Positions 57,323 through 64,000 of a stretch of DNA of 64,000 bases are shown here, piece by piece (position 1 is the stretch's first letter; the number at the start of each line of letters is the position of its first letter). The notes below the pieces were generated by a model, which saw only the letters and a list, made by a program, of their open reading frames with translations, was not told where the DNA came from and ran no database searches. Where the stretch lies: positions 54,440,333-54,504,332 of the forward strand of contig NC_079312.1 of NCBI RefSeq assembly GCF_029931775.1, written 5' to 3'. The stretch comes from Euleptes europaea. Taxonomy: Eukaryota; Chordata; Lepidosauria; Squamata; Sphaerodactylidae. Position numbers and translations under genes: made by a program.

Positions 57323-57807
57323 TAGGGTTGCCAAACTCCGGGTTTGGATATATGTGTTGACAATGGGATATGAATGTTTGTATGTTCCTGGTCTTGTGTG
57401 TTTACTATTGTATCATAAGAGGTGCAGATATTCCGTTGGTTGTATAATTTCAAACATACTGTCAATGCCTTGTTAGTTTTGCTATAGGTTCGTTAGTACT
57501 AAGTCAAATAGAATTTATAAGTTTCTGTTGATAAGTTTCCGTTGATAGTTGAAGGCATTAATATTAAATAAGAAATTCACAGATATTGAGCCAGCGTGCT
57601 GTATGTTGTTTCAGCTCATCAGTTCAACCAGGTGGTGGCTGGAGAGCTTCTGCTATTACAAATGATCTCCAGACAACAGAAAATATGGCTGGTTTGGAAG
57701 GGGAACTCTATGGAATACCCCACTGAAGTCCCTCCCCTCCCCAAACCCCACCCTCCTCAGGCTCCACCCCCAAAATCTCCAGGTATTTGCTGACACTGGC
57801 AACCCTA
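57323..57807 (+). mobile_element. TAGGGTTGCCA MITE, interrupted by insertion D
   Basis: Forward copy, flanks gaacaagc / gagcaagc (7 of 8). Family sequence stops after TAGGGTTGCCAAACTCCGGG and resumes at about 57626 with ACCAGGTGGTGGCTGGAGAG, the same break position as in copies A-C. The duplication here is decayed. Confidence 0.75.
57343..57625 (-). mobile_element. Insertion D: Penelope-like candidate in MITE
   Basis: About 283 bp, edges approximate. The minus strand at 57604-57622 reads CTGATGAGCTGAAACAAC, i.e. both hammerhead boxes with almost no stem II between them. No coding capacity. Confidence 0.45.
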
Positions 57808-57906
57808 GAGCAAGCTTCTGACTTGCTAAAAACTGATGAAAATGTAGCAAGTGCTGAAAATCTGACCACCAGCTAGTTTAGCCTTCACTTAGGGTTGACA
57901 AGTGCC

Positions 57907-58111
57907 TAGGGTTGCCAGGTCCCTCTTTGCCACTGGCGGGAGGTTTCTGGGGCAGAAGGTGGGGTGGGGTTTGGGGAGGGGAGGGACTTCAATGCCATAG
58001 AGCCCAATTGCCAAAGCAGCGATTTTCTCCAGGTGAACTGATCTTTATCAACTGGAGATCAGTTATAACAGCAGGAGATCTCCAGCTAGTACCAGGAGGT
58101 TGGCAACCCTA
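57907..58111 (-). mobile_element. TAGGGTTGCCA MITE
   Basis: Full-length reverse copy with flanks caagtgcc / caagtgct (7 of 8). Confidence 0.9.
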
Positions 58112-58217
58112 CAAGTGCTTCGTGGTGGTGGTCAAACCCGCACCAATCCACCCGGCTGCCTGTCGACCAGCAGAGGGTCGGCAGGCAACGTGTGCATGCG
58201 CGCCTGCTTGCCGTGCC

Positions 58218-58303
58218 ACGTCACTTCTGGTTAACACCTGGAAGTGCCACATCGCAATGGGCCTTTTACCACTCAAACTCCCAGGTGTAAACCAGAAATG
58301 ACG
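58218..58303. mobile_element. Hairpin MITE, diverged
   Basis: ACGTCACTTCTGGTTAACAC and GTAAACCAGAAATGACG, plus CACCTGG / CCAGGTG, are inverted. Related by its CACTTC ends to the hairpin at 43246-43356. Confidence 0.6.
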
Positions 58304-58349
58304 CAATTGTGTTGGCACGGTCATGCGCATGCGTGATCTTTGTCTCACT

Positions 58350-58400
58350 TCCACCCCAAAAACCTCCCGCCAAAGGAGAGGGGGGACCTGGCAACCCTAT
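58350..58400 (+). mobile_element. 3' fragment of TAGGGTTGCCA MITE
   Basis: CACCCCAAAAACCTCCCGCC ... GACCTGGCAACCCTA; only the last about 50 bases of the family. Confidence 0.7.
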
Positions 58401-59177
58401 TGTCACTGTTTAATTTAAATGTTATTTGGACCTGCATTTCTTGAGGTCCATTGGGATATTTTAATGTACAAGCAATATAAAAAAATTAGTAAAAAGTACA
58501 TTGATTATATTAGAGGTGGATTGCTCCAATCATACTAGGCAGAGTATTTCACTACTGACAGAACAGCTATAGAGCAATCAATTCTTGTTTGAATGCCGAC
58601 TACTAGCCTGCAGGCCTCTTGGTTTTTCTGACAGCTTGGGAAATTGCCAGTTCTCCCAGTAGGGTTACTGTTTTGTAAATATTTGCCAATTTGCTTAACA
58701 TCTCAAGGGTCCCCATGAGCCATCAGCAATCTGCCCATCAGCCACCAAGCTAATGGCATAGGCCTGTCCCAAAGGGTTCGTATCATCCTTTTATGGACCT
58801 CCAGTCTTCCACACCAAGATGTGCTTATATGATTTATTCATGGCTTATTTCTGCATAAGAGATTTAAGCTCACTGATGAGACTGGGCGGAGCAGACATGT
58901 CAGCCATCTTTTAATGCAAAAGACATATACTGCTACTGGCTGAGAAGCAGTAATGACCAACTGCAAAAATGTATTCTAAACTGAAAACGCGAATGTTGCT
59001 TGCTAAAAACAAATACACTACATCTTACTGAGATTTCATCTTTCCATTCAGGGCTAGTTCAAGGGATGTTACTGTTCCAACTATGCTCCCCTATCATCAC
59101 CTCCTCCCATGGACAGCCTCAGCAATGCGACAATCACTGCTGGGGCTTGGCTTGGACTTGGCTGCTGCCAGTTGGGA

Positions 59178-59386
59178 TAGGGCTGCCAACCTCCAGGTAC
59201 TAGCTGGAGATCTCCTGCTATTACAACTGATCTCCAGCCGATATAGATCAGTTCACCTGGAGAAAATGGCCACTATAGAAATTGGATTCTATGGCATTGA
59301 AATCCCTCCCCTTCCCAAACCCCATGCTCCTCAGGCTTTGCCCAAAAAACCTCCCACAGGTGGCGAAGGGGGACCTGGCAACCCTA
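59178..59386 (+). mobile_element. TAGGGTTGCCA MITE
   Basis: Full-length forward copy (TAGGGCTGCCAACCTCCAGG ... GGCAACCCTA), only 13 bases from the next copy. Confidence 0.85.
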
Positions 59387-59399
59387 GCTCACTTGAATC

Positions 59400-59608
59400 T
59401 AGGGTTTCTAGCCTCCAGGTGGTGGCTGGAGATCTCCCGCTATTACAACTGATCTCAAGGCAACAGAGATCAGTTTACCTGGAGAAAACTGCCACTTTGG
59501 AAGATGGATTCTATGACATTGAAGTCCCTCCCCTCTCCAAACCCTCCCCTCCTCAGGTTCCACCCCCACAATCTCCAGGTATTTCCCAACCTGGAGCTGG
59601 CAACACTA
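59400..59608 (+). mobile_element. TAGGGTTGCCA MITE
   Basis: Forward copy with flanks cttgaatc / cttggatc (7 of 8). Together with the preceding copy it creates a long meaningless open frame. Confidence 0.85.
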
Positions 59609-61242
59609 CTTGGATCTGGCTAGCAGCTCTAAGAGTCTGAGAGGTACTTCCTCCCACTGGAAACTGAGACCAAGATGTTCTGTTGCCGCCTCAGAGGCTC
59701 ATTTTAGACCTAGCTGGCAGTGGCAAGCATCTGGGAGGCACTGCCCATGTGTCAATGGCAGCTAGGCCAATTTGTGCCCCACTCCTGTGTGGTTTTGGCA
59801 CTTCTTCTATCTTGTGGTTTCCTGAACATCTGCTTGTTTCTCTTTGGCACAGATTTGACTCTGTTCCCATCCCACAAAGCCCCGGAGATCCTCTTCACCT
59901 GTCTTGATTATAAATGCTTTCAAGTCAGCCCTGGACTCGTCTATGTGGCCTTTGTTTGGTGTTTCTGCTCGTCAAGCTATCCTCCTAGGATAGTCACGGG
60001 GAGTGTCCCCTGCCCCCCACCCCCAGGAGCAACATCTTGAACAGCATTTGAGGCCAGAGGCAAGAAGGTTGCAATCTATGGGACCCACAGAAAACTGGAA
60101 CTGGATCTAAGCCTGCATTTTTGCTTCAAAGTTGGCAAGGCAGGAGGGGTGATCAGAAAGACCTGTAGAGGATAGGAAATGCAATATTTCAGAGATGCAA
60201 CCTGGCAACTACTGCCTGACTTTTATTCTGTTAGGACTTGTACAATCAACCCTCCATGTGATTGGCTGCCTACAGACTGGAAGCACCCTCTGAATCTACA
60301 TGGAAGCTCTCTGGCTTTTATAATTTAAAATGATGCTGAGTCCAATGCTTTGTTAGGATTTCCATTCTTATCCTCCAAGTGCTACTGGTTGCAACCATTC
60401 AGCTGTGATTTATAATAAAATTGAGTATTATGGTCCTTGCCTGCTCCTGACCTCTAACAGTAAAGAGTTTAGGAGTGTCTTAGAGTGACGGGAAAACTAA
60501 AGCTGACAACCATCAAGAAGAGGGTGTTTTCCTCTTCAGCAGCTAGTGCAGCTTCATCTCATTGATATTTTATCTCCAGCAAAGAAAGTCATCTTCATTC
60601 CAAAGACAATGTCTTGGAGTTTTGATTTCCTGCCATTTATGGGTTCCTGTTTTGATTCTCCCACCATGACACAGATAATTCTGTTATTATAACCTGGTCT
60701 CCTAGTCTGGAGTAGATGTGAAAAGATGCAGCCACAACAACAGCTCCTTTTATCGGGACTTTAAACCCACATAGTCAAGGAGGATGCGTGAGTCATGAAT
60801 TCAGAGCACTTCATACGCATGACCTCCCTTGGCAGGATATCTTTCTGCAGAAGAAAGGGATGTTGTCCTTAAGATGTGACAAGCATATCAAACAAATGGG
60901 GGTGGGTGGGTATTTCTACAATACCATTTACTGGTAATACCTTAACCAAGAGTGTCTAGACTAGATCTCAGTTCTTGAAGGGGAGGGGTCATAGAAGAAG
61001 ATGCATTACCAGTGGATACAATCAGTGTTTGTATGCTCTCTGCAAGTGGCTCCAGGCAAATGTCATGCTGCCACATTCTGAAATTGCCAAAGTTTCAAAC
61101 CTACCCTCAAGGGCAGCCTTTTGTAGAACCCACTACAGTAGTCAGGCTGAGAAATTACCAGGGCATGGATGCAACCGGCAGGGCTGCCAAGTGGCAGGGG
61201 GAGAAAAATAAACAAAAATGGCTGACAGCCCGACAGCACGAT

Positions 61243-61378
61243 GTCACTTCCAGAGAAAACTTGGAAGTGACATTAGTCATCCCTAGGAATTGCCGGAAAC
61301 TCTGTGGTTTTGCATAGAGTTTCCAGTGATTCCTAGAGAGGATTGATATGACTTCCACATTTTCCCTGGAAGTAATAT
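61243..61378. mobile_element. Hairpin MITE, related to 43246
   Basis: GTCACTTCCAGAGAAAACTT ... and its inverted counterpart ending TTTTCCCTGGAAGTAATAT, with the inner pair CCTAGGAATTGCCGGAAACT / AGTTTCCAGTGATTCCTAG written here as two arms of one hairpin. Confidence 0.65.
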
Positions 61379-61879
61379 CTCAATATCACCAACCGTGCCC
61401 CCTCATGTCCCCACTGCCCCTGTCTCCTGCTGTGGCCTGGGCATCCCACCAACCCTAGCATCTGGCAATGTGATATCATCTGGAAATAGGCATAACTGTT
61501 ATACTAACCTAAACTAATAAAAATCACTTCTGACCACATACCACCCGGGAATCTAACAGAAAAGCCAGATTCACTTTTACACTGAAAACCATATTCTTCA
61601 GGGAGTGTGTGACCCATCCAGGATTGGGTTCTCAGACTTCCAGCCATAAGCAGCTCCTTATTATGTGATCTTGAATTTATTTGACCTCAGCCAGTACATT
61701 ACTGATTCAAGGCAGGTACGCCACTGTTTACATTTGGATCTAGTGAAAATGAGTGGTGGAGATGATTTGCAAAGTACTAAAATTTCACTCTGAATTCTGG
61801 CTGAACTCTCCCAGCAGTTTCTTGTAGATGTTTAACAACATGCAAGATAAAATAACTCCTTTGTTTAGTTAAGCATTTA

Positions 61880-62090
61880 CATCTCACTTTTCTCTGCAAC
61901 TGGGACCCAAAGTGGCATACACCATAATTCCCCCTCTTCCTTTTTTATTCTAACAACAAACTTGTGGGTAAATGAGGCTGAGAGAGTGTGACTTGTCAAA
62001 AGTCATCCAGCAAGCTTCCATGGAGTAGAGTGGGGATTTAAACATGGATCTCCCAGATCCCAGTCCAACACTCAAACCACTACCTAGCAG
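61880..62090 (-). mobile_element. tRNA-derived SINE, minus
   Basis: CATCTCACTTTTCTCTGCAA at the left, AAATGAGGCTGAGAGAGTGT in the body and TCAAACCACTAC at the head. Same broad family as 18778-18975. Confidence 0.7.
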
Positions 62091-62490
62091 TGGCTCTGGG
62101 CCTCCTACAATTCCCTACTACCATGGGTCTGAGTAATAAATCTGCCAAGCCCACCCACCTACAGGGTAGAAGTGAAACTACTGCAAAATAATATCCCAAG
62201 CTCTCAGTCCTTGAACTCTTTTGAGAAGTCATGCTCCATTCATTGCTGTTCTCAGAAACAATAATCTGCCAAAGCAACCAACGCAGCTTGGATCCCGTGG
62301 CCCAGCTAGATACTGGATTGAAATAAATGTAGAAGGTCACCTAAAAGAGTATGCAATTTAGGAAGTGAAGTTTTTTTTTTTTTTTTTTAAATTAACTAGA
62401 GCTTCCTTTAATACCTATTTTAAAAGGCCCTCAATCTGGGAAGCACTAATGCTCTTTGGGATCCAAACCAGCAATCCCTCACACCACTGC

Positions 62491-62707
62491 TAGGGTTGTC
62501 AGCTATGGGTTGGGAAATACCTGGAAATTTTGGAGGTGTAACCTGGGAAGGGTGGGGTTTGGGGAGGGGAGGAACCTCATCAGGGTATAATGCCATACAG
62601 TCCACCCTCCAAAGCAGCCATTTTCTCCAGGGGAACTGATCTTGGTCATCTGGGATCAACTGTAATAGTGAGAGATCTCCAGGTGCTTCCTGGAAGTTGG
62701 CAACCTA
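62491..62707 (-). mobile_element. TAGGGTTGCCA-type MITE, diverged
   Basis: TAGGGTTGTCAGCTATGGGT ... TGGAAGTTGGCAACCTA with flanks accactgc / accactac (7 of 8). Confidence 0.8.
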
Positions 62708-63388
62708 ACCACTACCCATGAAAAAAGTGGATATAGTGGATGTGAGGCAGCATGGGCACTGGCAAGAACCTTGTTGCTTAAGTGTCAACAATTCATCCAA
62801 CGAAACCTGTTGAAAGAAGGCCAGGACTCTTCAATTTGAGACTTCATTTTGGCAGTACAGTCCAAGCTCTAATGGATCTTATTGACTTTATCTTCACACA
62901 AAAGTCTGCAGAATTGTCACAGTAAGCCATCAACAAGGATACAACAACTCTCAATTCTAAGACAGCAATCCTAAACTCAGGTTTATTCAATGGGGCTTTC
63001 TCCCAGGAAGCCATCTGTAGTACTGCACTGTAAATAAAGCAAGGGAGCGAACGCATAAATGCTCTTGAAATTCAGCACACTGCTGGAGCACAAAGGAAGC
63101 CCCTGACCTTCAGGGATGGGCTATATAGTCTGATTATTTGGATGGGCTTTGTTCAAGATCTGCCTGCATTTGAGAGGGAATTTCCCACAAGGTCATCTGT
63201 ACCATGGCAATGTGTAATCTGCTATTCACTCTGCAAATCTGCTGTCATAAAGCAGCAAATTTAAAGCATAAAGCAGCTTCTGAATCCACTGAATGATGTG
63301 GGAACGTTTGATGCTATGGTAGTATCTAAACTAAACGTGTCTGGACCTGACTGGAGGAGTTACTATCAGGTACTCAAGAGTCTCATGA

Positions 63389-63704
63389 GCCCTGTGGCGC
63401 AGAGTGATAAGCTGCATACTGCAGTCCAAGCATTGCTCAAGACCTGAGTTCAATCCTGACGGAAGCCGGTTTCAGGTAGCCGGCTCAAGGTTGACTCAGC
63501 CTTCCATCCTTCCGAGGTCAGTAAAATGAGTACCCAGCTTGCTGGGGGTAAAGGGAAGATGACTGGGGAAGGCACTGGCAAACCACCCCATAAAAAAAGT
63601 CTGCCTAGTAAACGTCGGGATGTGAGATCACCCCATGGGTTAGTAATGACCCGGTGATTGCACAGGGGACCTTTACCCGGTGATTGCACAGGGGACTTTT
63701 ACTC
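63389..63704 (+). mobile_element. Squamate tRNA SINE (CCTGTGGCGCAGAGTG family), plus
   Basis: GCCCTGTGGCGCAGAGTGAT head, TGAGTTCAATCCTGACGGAA B-box arm, AGCCGGCTCAAGGTTGACTC body. The last segment CCGGTGATTGCACAGGGGAC is present twice in tandem. Confidence 0.88.
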
Positions 63705-64000
63705 TTGAGTAAAAGTCTCCTAAAGGAAAAGTGACATTTTAAATAAATGTAAATAAATACATTCTGTAAGTTTACACAAAGAGCACATCCACCACATTCA
63801 CGATTTCTGATAGAAACAGCCTTTATTATTTGTCTCCCTTATCATTTAGATTTGACAAAAGAAGCAGGAGCTTCGCCAGGCATTTATATAATGATGCAAG
63901 GATGAGAAATCTATTCAGTAACCGATGTCAGGAAGTGCAGAAATAATGCTAAAAAAACAGCGCCTATTCCTGGCTAGTTTACAAGTTGCTCCCCCACCCC

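Larger units (their letters stand above)
55270..64000. other. Upstream intron of the netrin-4-like gene (no exon found)
   Basis: 8.7 kb right of the first exon seen. I searched the minus strand for the LN-domain hallmarks (TWWQS, IQLDLEAEF, FGKTW) and found none, so this is best read as intron. It holds MITEs (55946, 57323, 57907, 59178, 59400, 62491), hairpin MITEs (58218, 61243) and SINEs (61880, 63389). 56160-57320, 59610-61240 and 62710-63388 show no supported feature. Confidence 0.55.

Noticed and set aside
59083-59640. 185-residue open frame
   Set aside because: It runs through two adjacent MITE copies; the translation is repeat sequence (QVLAGDLLLLQLISS) that recurs at other MITEs.
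62080-62340. Candidate LN-domain exon of the netrin-4-like gene
   Set aside because: The minus-strand frame has some Trp and Ser residues but none of the LN hallmarks (TWWQS, IQLDLEAEF, FGKTW), and its left end overlaps a SINE head.
63651-63704. Short direct repeats as a possible CRISPR-like or regulatory array
   Set aside because: Only two copies, both part of a SINE tail that has been duplicated; no spacers.

Overview
This is vertebrate nuclear DNA, almost certainly from a squamate reptile (a gecko or related lizard is my best guess from the repeats). Three host genes with small exons and canonical GT-AG introns sit in a dense field of squamate-type SINEs (tRNA-derived, tRNA-Ala-headed and 5S rRNA-derived), LINE fragments (L1-like, CR1 and others) and short non-autonomous DNA transposons. 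There are no bacterial, phage or CRISPR features.

Region 1 (1-15.8 kb) is a head-to-head pair. TMEM43 runs leftwards (three 5' exons seen; the rest lies beyond base 1). CHCHD4/MIA40 runs rightwards (three exons, complete CDS, poly(A) signal at 15814). They share a bidirectional promoter of about 635 bp with a CpG-rich half and two ACTACA (ZNF143/STAF-like) motifs. The pair has the same arrangement in human 3p25.

Region 2 (15.8-22 kb) is intergenic and holds the convergent 3' ends of CHCHD4 and the next gene.

Region 3 (22-64 kb) is a netrin-4-related gene on the minus strand. Eight phase-compatible exons were reconstructed by hand, from the last third of the laminin N-terminal domain through three LE repeats to the NTR/C345C domain and stop codon (433 residues). 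The 5' exons (signal peptide and most of the LN domain) are not in the window. As human NTN4 is on another chromosome and the protein looks only about 60 percent similar to it, this may be a netrin-4 paralogue rather than NTN4 itself.

The most striking non-genic signal is in region 3. A hAT-like MITE of about 205 bp (ends TAGGGTTGCCA, 8-bp target duplications) is present in roughly 20 copies, all right of 23.7 kb. Four of these copies carry different 0.28-0.55-kb insertions at the same internal site. Three are flanked by clear 14-bp duplications of that site, and in the fourth the duplication is decayed. All four inserts have a hammerhead-like motif (CTGAWGA ... GAAAC) on the same strand relative to the target. 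This suggests repeated, oriented, site-preferring insertion by Penelope-like elements into a MITE.
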